Source: an uncultured Clostridia bacterium (lineage in GTDB: Bacteria > Bacillota > Clostridia > Oscillospirales > CAG-272). From it: 16,572 bases of DNA. The DNA is taken from the NCBI GenBank assembly GCA_946404295.1, contig CAMJDE010000013.1, positions 1 to 16,572 of the forward strand. Reading direction: 5' to 3'. The notes under the pieces were generated by a model that was not told the DNA's origin, made no database searches, and saw nothing but the letters and a program-made list of their open reading frames with translations. This document shows positions 1 to 6,700 of this stretch, piece after piece (the first letter of the stretch is position 1; the number at the start of each line of letters is the position of its first letter). A program made the position numbers and the translations under genes.

Positions 1-326
1 AGAGAGAACGACGACGCGCCGGCGGAGATAACCGCTTTGCGGTCGTCCCCGATCTCAAGCGTGATCTCGTCCTCTCCGAGCAGTTTGACGATCTGCAGAA
101 GGCGCTGCGCGTTGATGATGCAGTTTCCTTCCTCAATAATAGAGATCGCCTCGACCGTCGTCCGCATACCTTTATTCATATCGTAGGAAGAAAGGCGAAC
201 CGAGGTCTCTCCGATCGTTTCAATCAAAATACCCTCGATCGGAGTGATGGTGTTTTTGCTGGAGACTGTGCTCATCGTGGGGACGAGTCCTTCAAGCAGC
301 GCGGGTTTCGAAAAAATAACCTTCAT
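1..326 (-). CDS. dnaN: DNA polymerase III beta subunit (sliding clamp), N-terminal part
   Basis: The gene runs off the left edge of the window, so only the first 108 codons are visible. The translation begins MKVIFSKPALLEGLVPTMST and continues with TPIEGILIE, RLSSYDMNKGMRTTVEA and NAQRLLQIVKLL. This matches the first clamp domain of DnaN, in which an N-terminal helix is followed by the 'thLPIL.gilie' and 'l.atDle..i' strands. The ring-shaped dimer tethers the replicative polymerase to DNA. The ATG at 324-326 is preceded by GGAAAGGA about 6 nt upstream, the same ribosome-binding sequence that precedes dnaA. The gene lies downstream of dnaA on the same strand across the origin region, the standard bacterial order. 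Identity is firm despite truncation. Confidence 0.93.
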   Translation of the reverse strand, partial: MKVIFSKPALLEGLVPTMSTVSSKNTITPIEGILIETIGETSVRLSSYDMNKGMRTTVEAISIIEEGNCIINAQRLLQIVKLLGEDEITLEIGDDRKAVISAGASSFS

Positions 327-369
327 GGTCGTTCCTTTCCGCCGGGAGGTTCCGGTCTTTGGCTTTTGG

Positions 370-420
370 TTTATCATCAGAATTTCGGAAAACGAAAGAA
401 AAAGAAAGAAATAAGGGATT
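370..420. other. Candidate DNA unwinding element (A-rich)
   Basis: An A-rich, purine-biased stretch on the plus strand directly beyond the trio array and before dnaN. It stands out from the GC-rich surroundings. By analogy with Bacillus it is where the duplex would first open. It is assigned by position and composition only. Confidence 0.55.
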
Positions 421-438
421 CAGCAGTAGTAGCAGTAG
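421..438 (-). other. DnaA-trio array of the basal unwinding system
   Basis: On the plus strand the sequence reads CAG CAG TAG TAG CAG TAG. Read 3' to 5' from the adjacent DnaA box this is GAT GAC GAT GAT GAC GAC, six trinucleotides that all keep the central A. The DnaA-trio is the 3'-GAT-5' repeat bound by the DnaA filament on single-stranded DNA in Bacillus subtilis. Four G residues (439-442) separate the array from the box at 443-451, matching the box/GC-rich/trio order. Confidence 0.75.
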
Positions 439-442
439 GGGG

Positions 443-460
443 TGTGGAAAAGGTGGAAAA
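443..460 (-). other. Tandem DnaA-box-like pair next to the trios
   Basis: The minus strand carries TTTTCCACC (460 to 452) immediately followed by TTTTCCACA (451 to 443), which differ from TTATCCACA at two and one positions. Their tandem same-strand orientation toward the trios is what a DnaA filament-loading site needs. Binding is inferred. Confidence 0.6.
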
Positions 461-591
461 TCCGAAAAGGGCAGAAATCACGGTCAATTTTCCGCCTTTT
501 TTCTCCACCGTCCCGTATGGTTTTACGGTGGAAGAGGATGGGACAAAAGTGGACAAAAAGGGAAGAGAGGAAAGAGAGAAACACAAGGCGG

Positions 592-646
592 TTATCCACC
601 GGAAAATCCACGTTGGATCAACGGTCAATCCGCCGGGTTATCCACC
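592..646 (+). other. Two near-consensus DnaA boxes
   Basis: TTATCCACC occurs at 592-600 and 638-646, each one mismatch (last base) from the consensus, within identical 13-nt contexts GGTTATCCACCGG (590-602 and 636-648). A weaker AAATCCACG lies between them at 604-612. The start-to-start spacing of the two boxes is 46 nt. Confidence 0.6.
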
Positions 647-669
647 GGCAGAAGTGGAAAACGGAAGGG

Positions 670-2085
670 TCAGTTTCTGATCTCTTCCATCATCCCGTTG
701 ACCAGAGCGGCAAACTCGGGATCGGTCGTCATCATGGATTCGACCCGACGGAACGCCGCCATAATGGTCGAATGGTCGCGGCCGAAGATCTCGCCGATGG
801 TGTTGAAGGTCACGTCGGTCAGTTGACGGATCATGTAGATGGAGACGTGGCGGGCGTTGACGACGTTCGCCGTTCTCTGTTTGGAGCGGATGTCCCCGAC
901 CGGGATGGAAAGCCGCTTGGAAACCAGAGTGATGATCCGATCGACCGTCACGTCGACCGGTTCGTTGCCCGATTGGATGTCGAGGATCGCGCGGCGGCAA
1001 AGATCGGTCGTGACGGGGGAACCGGTCAGGAGACTGATGGCGGCGATCCGTTTGATCGACCCCTCGATCTGACGGATGTTGTTCTGGAGTTTGGTCGCCA
1101 GGTATTCGACCACCTCGCCCGGGATCGAGATTTTCAGGTTTTCGGCTTTCTTATTGATGATCGCGGTCCGAAGTTCAAAACTCGGCGGCTGAATGTCGGC
1201 GAGCAGACCCCAGATGAAACGGGTCAACAGCCGGTCTTCGAGCGTTTTGATGTCCTTCGGCGGACGGTCGGAAGTCAGTATGATCTGTTTGCCGTTCTCG
1301 TAGAGCGTCGAGAAAGTGTGGAAGAACTCTTCTTGGGTCGATTCCTTGCCGGCGATGAACTGCACGTCGTCGATGAGCAGTACGTCGGCGTTCCGGTAAT
1401 GCTGACGGAACCGATCCTGCGTCCCGTTTTTCAGACTCTCGATCAGTTCGTTGGTGAACTCCTCACTCTTCTTGTAAACGATCTTGCACTTGGGATTGCG
1501 TTTCTTGATCTCGTTCGTGACGGCGAAGAGTAAATGCGTCTTTCCGACGCCGCTCGGACCGTAGATGAACAGCGGGTTGTAGGTCGAAACGTCCATCTCG
1601 TCGCTCTTGTCGGGCGAACTCGAGTAGAGAGCCACGGCGCGGCAGGCGGCGAGCGCAAAGCGGTTGGATTCGCCCTCGATAAAATTTTCAAAGGTGTATT
1701 CGTCGACGATCGAGGAACTCTCGATCGCCTCTTCGGGGTCGATTTTCTTCGGTTCGGGCTCGTCGGGCAGAATGTGGCGCGACGGTTTTTCCTCTTCGGG
1801 TTTGTCCTCCATCTTCGGGATTACGAAACCGTCGCGTTCCTCGCGCGATTCGATCACGATTCCCACTTCAAAACCGATCACCTCGCGGAGCGCGGCTTTG
1901 ATCGACTCGGCGTGACGGGCGCTGATCAGGTCCTGCTTGAAGTTGCTGTCGGTCGAAAAGACCGCCGTGTTCCCGTCGAGGGAAACCAGCTGCAAACTCT
2001 TGAACCAGAGTTCGTAGATGGTCGGCGCAAACTGCCGTTTCAGTTGTTCGAGAACCGATGATTCAATATCTTTCAGCGTATTCAT
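670..2085 (-). CDS. dnaA: Chromosomal replication initiator protein DnaA
   Basis: A 471-residue DnaA, the AAA+ ATPase that binds DnaA boxes and melts the origin. Domain I is at about 1-85 (MNTLKDIESSVLEQLKRQ...), followed by an acidic, Pro/Glu-rich linker (about 92-122). The AAA+ core has Walker A GPSGVGKTH (176-184), Walker B VLLIDD (235-240), sensor I ILTSDR (269-274), the arginine-finger motif RLLTRF (285-290) and sensor II NNIRQIEGSIKRI (335-347). The C-terminal box-binding domain holds a DnaA signature near 402-444 ending in GRDHSTIMAA; the usual FGGRDHTT has lost one Gly here. The ATG at 2083-2085 is chosen over an in-frame TTG 24 nt upstream because GGAAAGGA lies just before it. The gene is read from the promoter at 2170-2198 toward oriC and dnaN. 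Confidence 0.97.
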   Translation of the reverse strand: MNTLKDIESSVLEQLKRQFAPTIYELWFKSLQLVSLDGNTAVFSTDSNFKQDLISARHAESIKAALREVIGFEVGIVIESREERDGFVIPKMEDKPEEEKPSRHILPDEPEPKKIDPEEAIESSSIVDEYTFENFIEGESNRFALAACRAVALYSSSPDKSDEMDVSTYNPLFIYGPSGVGKTHLLFAVTNEIKKRNPKCKIVYKKSEEFTNELIESLKNGTQDRFRQHYRNADVLLIDDVQFIAGKESTQEEFFHTFSTLYENGKQIILTSDRPPKDIKTLEDRLLTRFIWGLLADIQPPSFELRTAIINKKAENLKISIPGEVVEYLATKLQNNIRQIEGSIKRIAAISLLTGSPVTTDLCRRAILDIQSGNEPVDVTVDRIITLVSKRLSIPVGDIRSKQRTANVVNARHVSIYMIRQLTDVTFNTIGEIFGRDHSTIMAAFRRVESMMTTDPEFAALVNGMMEEIRN

Positions 2086-2169
2086 CGGACGTTCCTTTCC
2101 CTTCGGCAAACCTGCCGTCGTCTTCGCGCGTACTATTATTTATACTATAATTAAAAATGTTTACATTTC

Positions 2170-2198
2170 ATTATATCACATAGTTTATTAATTTTCAA
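2170..2198 (-). promoter_or_regulatory. dnaA promoter
   Basis: On the minus strand the -35 is TTGAAA (2198 to 2193), then exactly 17 nt, then the -10 TATAAT (2175 to 2170), extended by TGA just before it. Transcription would start near 2163, about 78 nt before the dnaA ATG. Inverted arms CACATAGT (2177-2184) and ACTATGTG (2198-2205) bracket the spacer, so a protein bound there would cover the promoter. Confidence 0.82.
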
Positions 2199-2201
2199 CT
2201 A

Positions 2202-2210
2202 TGTGGATAA
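2202..2210 (-). promoter_or_regulatory. Perfect DnaA box upstream of the dnaA -35
   Basis: TTATCCACA on the minus strand, an exact consensus match, ends 3 nt upstream of the dnaA -35. In many bacteria DnaA represses its own gene through such a box. It could also be part of a second, upstream half of a bipartite origin, as in Bacillus. Confidence 0.82.
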
Positions 2211-2246
2211 AAAAAATTAAAAAAGAAAAACCGGGTCGATTCCGGC

Positions 2247-2275
2247 TTGCAAAAGACGAAAAAGCGTGTTATAAT
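2247..2275 (+). promoter_or_regulatory. Promoter of the glycosyltransferase gene
   Basis: TTGCAA (2247-2252), 17-nt spacer, TATAAT (2270-2275) with an extended TGT before the -10. The expected start is near 2282, immediately ahead of the GGAGG ribosome-binding site at 2283-2287, so the leader is very short. It is divergent from the dnaA promoter; the two -35 elements are about 50 bp apart with the DnaA box between them. Confidence 0.8.
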
Positions 2276-2295
2276 GGGCGTCGGAGGAAACCGCC

Positions 2296-3039
2296 ATGAA
2301 AGTTACGCTCGTCATACCGCTCTATAACGAAGAAAAGATCCTGCGCGAGACCGAAAAAGCCGTGCGGGAGTATATGGACGCGACCTTTCCCGGAGAGTAT
2401 GAGGTGGTGTTCGTCGACGACGGCTCGACCGATTCGTCAAAGCAAATCCTCGAAGAGATCTGCTCGGGGCCCGTCCGCTATCTCTCCTATTCTCCCAATC
2501 GCGGCAAGGGCTGCGCCGTCCGGCAGGGCATGCTGTCCGCCGCGGGCGACCTCGTTCTCTTTACCGACTGCGACCTCGCCTACGGGCTGGACGTGGTCGC
2601 GGAACTCGTAGCCACCTTCGACGGTCACCCGGAGTTCGACGCCGTCGTCGGTTCGCGCGTCAAACACCCCGAGGGATACGCCGGCTACTCGTTTTCAAGA
2701 AAGATCGTCTCGAAAACCTATCTGTCGCTGCTCCGCGTCTGGGGCGGACTGTCGCTCTCGGATAGCCAGACCGGGTTGAAAGGGTTTCGGAACGCCTCAG
2801 CCCAAAAGATCTTTTCGCTGTGCACGGTCGATCGGTTCGCCTTCGATTACGAGGCGATCAAGATCGGGCAGATCCTCGGGCTCCGGTTCGGGGAACTCCC
2901 CGTGAAGATCGTCAATCACCGCCCCTCTACCATCCGATTCTTCCGCGATACCCGCCGGATGCTGAAGGATATCTCCAAAACCAAAAAGCGCCTGAAACGC
3001 TTGAAAAAAGACCTGAAAAACAAAGCAAAATCCGAGTAA
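2296..3039 (+). CDS. Family 2 glycosyltransferase, DPM1/ALG5-like
   Basis: A 247-residue GT-A fold enzyme of the group that transfers a sugar from a nucleotide sugar to a polyprenyl phosphate. The start is MKVTLVIPLYNEE. The nucleotide-binding VFVDDGSTD lies at 38-46 (Asp41/42), the metal-binding DCD at 91-93 (FTDCDLAYG) and DSQTGLKGF at 156-164, a signature shared with dolichyl- or undecaprenyl-phosphate sugar synthases. The C terminus from about 219 is a Lys/Arg-rich tail with no transmembrane segment, so it probably acts as a soluble or peripherally bound protein on the inner membrane face. The ATG at 2296 has GGAGG 8 nt upstream. It is a monocistronic gene with its own promoter and ends in the hairpin module at 3101. 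Sugar and acceptor cannot be told. Confidence 0.85.
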   Translation: MKVTLVIPLYNEEKILRETEKAVREYMDATFPGEYEVVFVDDGSTDSSKQILEEICSGPVRYLSYSPNRGKGCAVRQGMLSAAGDLVLFTDCDLAYGLDVVAELVATFDGHPEFDAVVGSRVKHPEGYAGYSFSRKIVSKTYLSLLRVWGGLSLSDSQTGLKGFRNASAQKIFSLCTVDRFAFDYEAIKIGQILGLRFGELPVKIVNHRPSTIRFFRDTRRMLKDISKTKKRLKRLKKDLKNKAKSE

Positions 3040-3100
3040 AATCGCAACCACCCCCGGTTTGAAAGAGCTCGTTTTCAGACCCGCTTTCCGGACGCTTGAA

Positions 3101-3251
3101 GAGGAGTTTTTCTCCCGCTTTCTTGTAAGAAAGCGGGGCAAAGAACTTCAATAATAAATAATTATTGAAGAGCAAAACGGCGTCCCCTTTCGACTGACGC
3201 CGTTTTGCGGTTCTATAGCCGCGACCGCTTCTGTTTCCTTTACTTTTGGTC
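3101..3251 (+). repeat. Three-hairpin 3' module, left copy (inverted copy at 3552-3690)
   Basis: Beginning 62 nt after the glycosyltransferase stop, this repeat holds three hairpins in a row: 3114-3124/3127-3137 (11-bp arms), 3146-3155/3161-3170 (10-bp arms, loop AAATA) and 3172-3184/3196-3208 (13-bp arms). The first 50 or so bases are almost identical to the reverse complement of 3640-3690. Similarity continues through GGTTCTATAGCC (3209-3220) and, weakly, to about 3251. It lies in the same sense relative to its upstream gene as the right copy. It could be an intergenic repeat family or one end of a non-coding mobile element; no target-site duplication was found at the outer ends. Confidence 0.8.
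3172..3208 (+). terminator. Probable intrinsic terminator (bidirectional) after the glycosyltransferase
   Basis: GCAAAACGGCGTC (3172-3184) pairs with GACGCCGTTTTGC (3196-3208) across an 11-nt loop. The GC-rich core is flanked by AAAA and TTTT, so it can work in both directions. It is the third hairpin of the left module. Confidence 0.6.
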
Positions 3252-3260
3252 TATTATCAC

Positions 3261-3395
3261 GCCGACCGCAGGGCGGCATATCGCGTTCCCCGAACAAAGC
3301 GAGGGGAACATCTCGCGCACCGCGCCGTCGGCGCGGTGCATCTCGCGTGTAGCGCCGAAGGCACGAAACATATCGCGCGACCGCGGAGCGGTCGC
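3261..3395. repeat. Hairpin array with conserved CAT[A/C]TCGCG linkers
   Basis: The 9-mer CATATCGCG or CATCTCGCG occurs at 3277-3285, 3309-3317, 3339-3347 and 3369-3377, a period of 30-32 nt. Each interval is a different palindrome: 3261-3277 (loop GCA, one mismatch), 3286-3308 (TTCCCC/GGGGAA), 3318-3338 (CACCGCGCC/GGCGCGGTG, loop GTC), 3348-3368 (decayed, loop GAA) and 3378-3394 (CGACCGC/GCGGTCG, loop GGA). No ribosome-binding site or protein family was recognised here. It lies between the two terminator modules, so it may not be transcribed from either flanking gene. Confidence 0.8.
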
Positions 3396-3469
3396 CTTTC
3401 TCCCCCCTTCTTCTCGCGCCCGAACCGCGCATAGGGGTTCGCCTTGCCTTCGACACGCCTGTATATTGA

Positions 3470-3534
3470 AATTGCCGCCCCACACGGGGCGGCAATTCGG
3501 ATATCCTGTCCTGCGGACAATTCGAGACGTCTCG
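3470..3534. repeat. Further intergenic palindromes
   Basis: Three palindromes follow one another: AATTGCCGCCCC/GGGGCGGCAATT with loop ACAC (3470-3497, 12-bp arms), TGTCC/GGACA with loop TGC (3507-3519), and the perfect 12-mer CGAGACGTCTCG (3523-3534). The AATTGCCG arm also occurs in the array downstream of dnaJ (16305 and 16429). No gene is visible between 3395 and 3552. Confidence 0.7.
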
Positions 3535-3551
3535 CATCCCGCGCGGCAAAA

Positions 3552-3690
3552 AAAACCAAGAGCAACGCAAACAGATAAGGATATGGCTATAGAACCGCAA
3601 AACGCCGTCGCAACGGCGTTTTGCTAACTTCAATCCCATATTGAAGTTCTTTGCCCCGCTTTCTTACAAGAAAGCGGGAAAAAACTCCTC
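3552..3690 (-). repeat. Three-hairpin 3' module, right copy
   Basis: Inverted counterpart of 3101-3251, located 20 nt behind the stop of the large glycoside hydrolase gene and in the same sense relative to it. Hairpins on the plus strand are 3655-3665/3668-3678 (11-bp arms), 3626-3634/3640-3648 (AACTTCAAT/ATTGAAGTT, loop CCCAT) and 3597-3608/3613-3624. The outer 50 bp is nearly identical to the left copy. Loops and the middle of the third stem differ. Confidence 0.8.
3597..3624 (-). terminator. Probable intrinsic terminator (bidirectional) after the glycoside hydrolase
   Basis: GCAAAACGCCGT pairs with ACGGCGTTTTGC around a 4-nt loop, with AAAA and TTTT flanking a GC core. It sits about 90 nt downstream of the stop at 3711 on the minus strand and is the third hairpin of the right module. 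Confidence 0.62.
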
Positions 3691-3710
3691 GTAAACCGCC
3701 CGCGGCGGCG

Positions 3711-6700
3711 TTACTTGTCCTTCTCGGTCAATATCGGCTTGGTCAGGACGCCTTCGCGGGTGAGACGATAGGAATCGGTCCACTTATCGTCGCCGGAACG
3801 CCAAGCGTCGGGGCCCTCCCAAGACCGTTTTTCGTCGGCGTTATGGAGCGGGCCGAACCCGTTCTGCCGCGAGACGAAGAGCGAGAGCGTGAGGGAATGC
3901 TTCCCGGCGGCGGGAGCGCCGAGCGAGAGCCGATAGGGCGGATAAACGACCCGTCCGACGCGTTCCCCGTCGAGGTCGACCGCGACCAGCGCGCCGCGGT
4001 AATGCGGAACGACGAGGGTCAACTCCCCGCCGTTTGACGCGAAGGGGATCTCGTAGCGGAACACGCCCGAGAAGAACGGGAACCCGATCCGGGTAATATC
4101 GTCAAACCCAACCGAAGCGGGCGCGGGCACGAGTTTCGTCTCTTCTCCCGAAACCGCGACGCCGAACTCTCCGAGCAGATACGTCCGCTCCAGCGAGACG
4201 CGTTTCGCGTAGGGCAGCGTCACCAGCAGCACGTTCTCACCGCGTTTCACACCCGGCAGCGGGACGCGTTGAATACACCGATCAACGTAAAACCCCTCCG
4301 GTTTCCGTTCGATCACGGCACCGTTCCACTCGATCGTCGCGACCTCCGCGTCCTCCAGCGCCAAGAAGGCGGCGGGAAGCTCGATCTCCGACAGAACGGT
4401 ATAGCGGAGGGTCACGAGGTGTTTCGGGACCTCGGGCGGCAATACCCAGGGCTGTTCGGTCGACCCCAGCGCGTCCCAGCGCGTGCCCGAGAGCCAACCC
4501 AGTTCCCGCTTCAAGATCGTGTCGATCCGGAGGATCTCGGTCTTCGGGCGGAAGGCGCCCCGGTCGAGGGAGTATTCGGCATAGTCCAGCACCAGCGCGT
4601 TGGGTTCCGAGAGTGTGTAGGGAACGAGCGCGGGGATCCCGAGCGACCGCTCGCGCACGGATTCCGGCGACGGCGCGACCTGCTCCGGCGCGGCGTCGGC
4701 GCAGGGGACCAGTTTGACCAGCAGACTGTCGCAATCGTAGAAGCGGCGGGAAAAGACCGTTTTCCCGTCCTCGTGCCGGTAGGGCAGAGGGGAGATCCCG
4801 CCCGTCTCCGTATCGTAGAGGAGCGGGGCGTACAGCCCGCGCGCGGCGACCGTCACGTCGCACTTGGACGAGACGTCCTTATTGTAGGGGTCCTTGCCCT
4901 GCGCGAGGAACAGCCAGCGCCCGTCGCCGTCCTGCCGGAGTTGGGAGATCAGGCGATCCGAGAGACCCCCCGACGCGTCGCGGACCTCGATCTCGCGCAG
5001 GTCGGCGAGGGCTTCGAGCAGATCGCTCTTCTCAAACGCGACCTTCTCCGACTTTTCCCACAGCGTCCGACCGCGGGACGAAGGCAGCGCGTCCTCGTAG
5101 AGCGGCGCGTCGCCGAGAAACAGCAGACGTCCGCCCTTCGCGGCGAATGCCTCGAGGCGGTCCAGGGTGGTTTTGCGGAGCGTTTCGCAGCCCGGCACGA
5201 TCACGGCGTCGTAGCGCATCTCCCCCACTGGGAGCGGCGCGTCGGGCGCAGGACAGAGCGAGGGGAAAAGCGACTCCGAAATAAAGTCGAAATCGATCGT
5301 ACCGAAGAGCAGCCAGTCGACAAGGGACGAGAAGCGCTTTTCGAGTTTTTCGCGCACCGCCGCCGTTTGTTCGGCGGGTCCCCAATGCAGCCAATAACTC
5401 TCGACCGGATGGATCACGCCCACCCGGACGACGGGCTTTCCGCGCGTCAGAGCCGTCGCGACGCGCGCGAAGTGATCCTCGACGTAACGGTATTCGGGGT
5501 ACCAGGGCGACTGATAGTTGATCGAGGCGGGATAATCGCGTTTCGCCTCGCCCTTCATCGACACCCAGGAGAGGTGCGGCACGCGCACCGTCACGCCCAG
5601 CGCCGCCTGCCAGTCCCCCTGCAGTTTATGTCCGCGGAAATCGTAGTCCCAACCGGTCACGCCGTACAGTTCGCTGATCATTCCCTCGCGCCCGTACTGA
5701 TGCACGGCGGATTGCGCCTGTTTTGCCGTCGTGAACTCGTGGCGGGCGCAGAGCATATCGATCCCGGGCAACTGAAAAGAGCGATAGGAACGCATCGCCT
5801 CGCCGAGCGAGGCGGTCTGGCTCCGGAGGGTCGGTTCCTGCATCATATGCCCCGTCAGATACAGCCCGTTCTTCTCGCACCACGCGCCGATCCGGTCGGC
5901 GAACGCCGAAGCAAACCGCTCGGCGACGTGATCGTGATAGAGATAGCGGATACGCGAGACCCCGTCGGGCGTCTCCCAGATCAACTCGGGCAGATGATCG
6001 AGCAGCGACACGCCGTAGGCGGCGGAAAAGGTCTCGTCCAGGTCGTCCGAGTAGGGAAGGGTCACGTCGCGGTCGCTCTTCGCGAAGGGGAGAACCGTCT
6101 TGCGGGTGAACTGCGGCTCGTCGGTGAAGATCGCCGGGACGGTCGTCCCGAACGACGAAGAAAGACGGCGCCGATAACTCTCGTGCGTCACCTCGATAAA
6201 CCGATCGACCGCCTTCGGGTCGAGCGTGTTCAGATAGGTCTGTCCGTTGAACCACGGGTTCTCAAGCGGGGTCTCGAGATACGCGTAGCGGATCTCGCAG
6301 TCGGGTTCCGCGCCCTCCCCGTCCTTGAGGCGGCGGTAGGCGGCGAGTTCGCCCTTCTCGTTCAGCTTGACCGCGTAGCGGGCGAGCAGTTTTCCGTTTC
6401 CCGCACGTTTGGCGGCGGCGCTGGAATCCGAGAGACCCTCGACTTTTTCGTCCGCCCGATAGGGGGTTTTCGTAAAAAGCAGGGTGCGTTGCCGATACCG
6501 GACGTCCTTGGTCACGATGCCGCCCGCCGCGCCCGAGGGCCAGCGGTCCTCGTCGTAGAGCCACGCGAGCAGCCCGTCTCGCGCCGACTTATCGACGCAG
6601 GCGGACACCAGATCAAAAAACTCGTCCGACAGGTACGGCGTTTCGAGCCCCGTGCGGACGTGGATATGCGCGCCTCCGAAGCCCATCTCGGCAAGAACGT

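Larger units (their letters stand above)
327..669. other. oriC: Putative chromosomal replication origin (oriC), dnaA-dnaN intergenic region
   Basis: This 343-bp gap between dnaA and dnaN holds many 9-mers close to the DnaA box TTATCCACA. On the plus strand TTATCCACC occurs at 592-600 and 638-646, both inside a 13-nt direct repeat GGTTATCCACCGG. On the minus strand TTTTCCACC (452-460) and TTTTCCACA (443-451) lie head to tail. Next to them come a G/C block, a DnaA-trio array (421-438) and an A-rich stretch toward dnaN. An inverted repeat CCACCGT/ACGGTGG sits at 505-511/525-531. This order copies the incC half of the Bacillus subtilis origin. No perfect DnaA box is present here; the only perfect one is upstream of dnaA at 2202-2210. 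No independent dnaN promoter is obvious. Confidence 0.82.

Noticed and set aside
442..1533. 363-codon open frame on the plus strand across oriC and dnaA
   Set aside because: It overlaps the DnaA boxes and the antisense of dnaA and shows no protein family.
2086..2109. Upstream TTG start for dnaA
   Set aside because: The eight added codons are the ribosome-binding sequence of the ATG at 2085.
3261..3395. CRISPR array
   Set aside because: The repeats are only 9 nt and the intervals are self-complementary hairpins of 21-23 nt; no cas gene or leader is present.
3148..3639. Open frames of 100-160 codons on both strands of the gap
   Set aside because: They run through hairpin repeats, have no recognised family and no convincing ribosome-binding site; stop codons are simply rare in this GC-rich repeat DNA. 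Similar starts (MPRFLTRKREK) on opposite strands come from the inverted module.
3101..3690. Insertion sequence with terminal inverted repeats
   Set aside because: No transposase or target-site duplication could be found; a non-autonomous element remains possible, so only the repeat is annotated.
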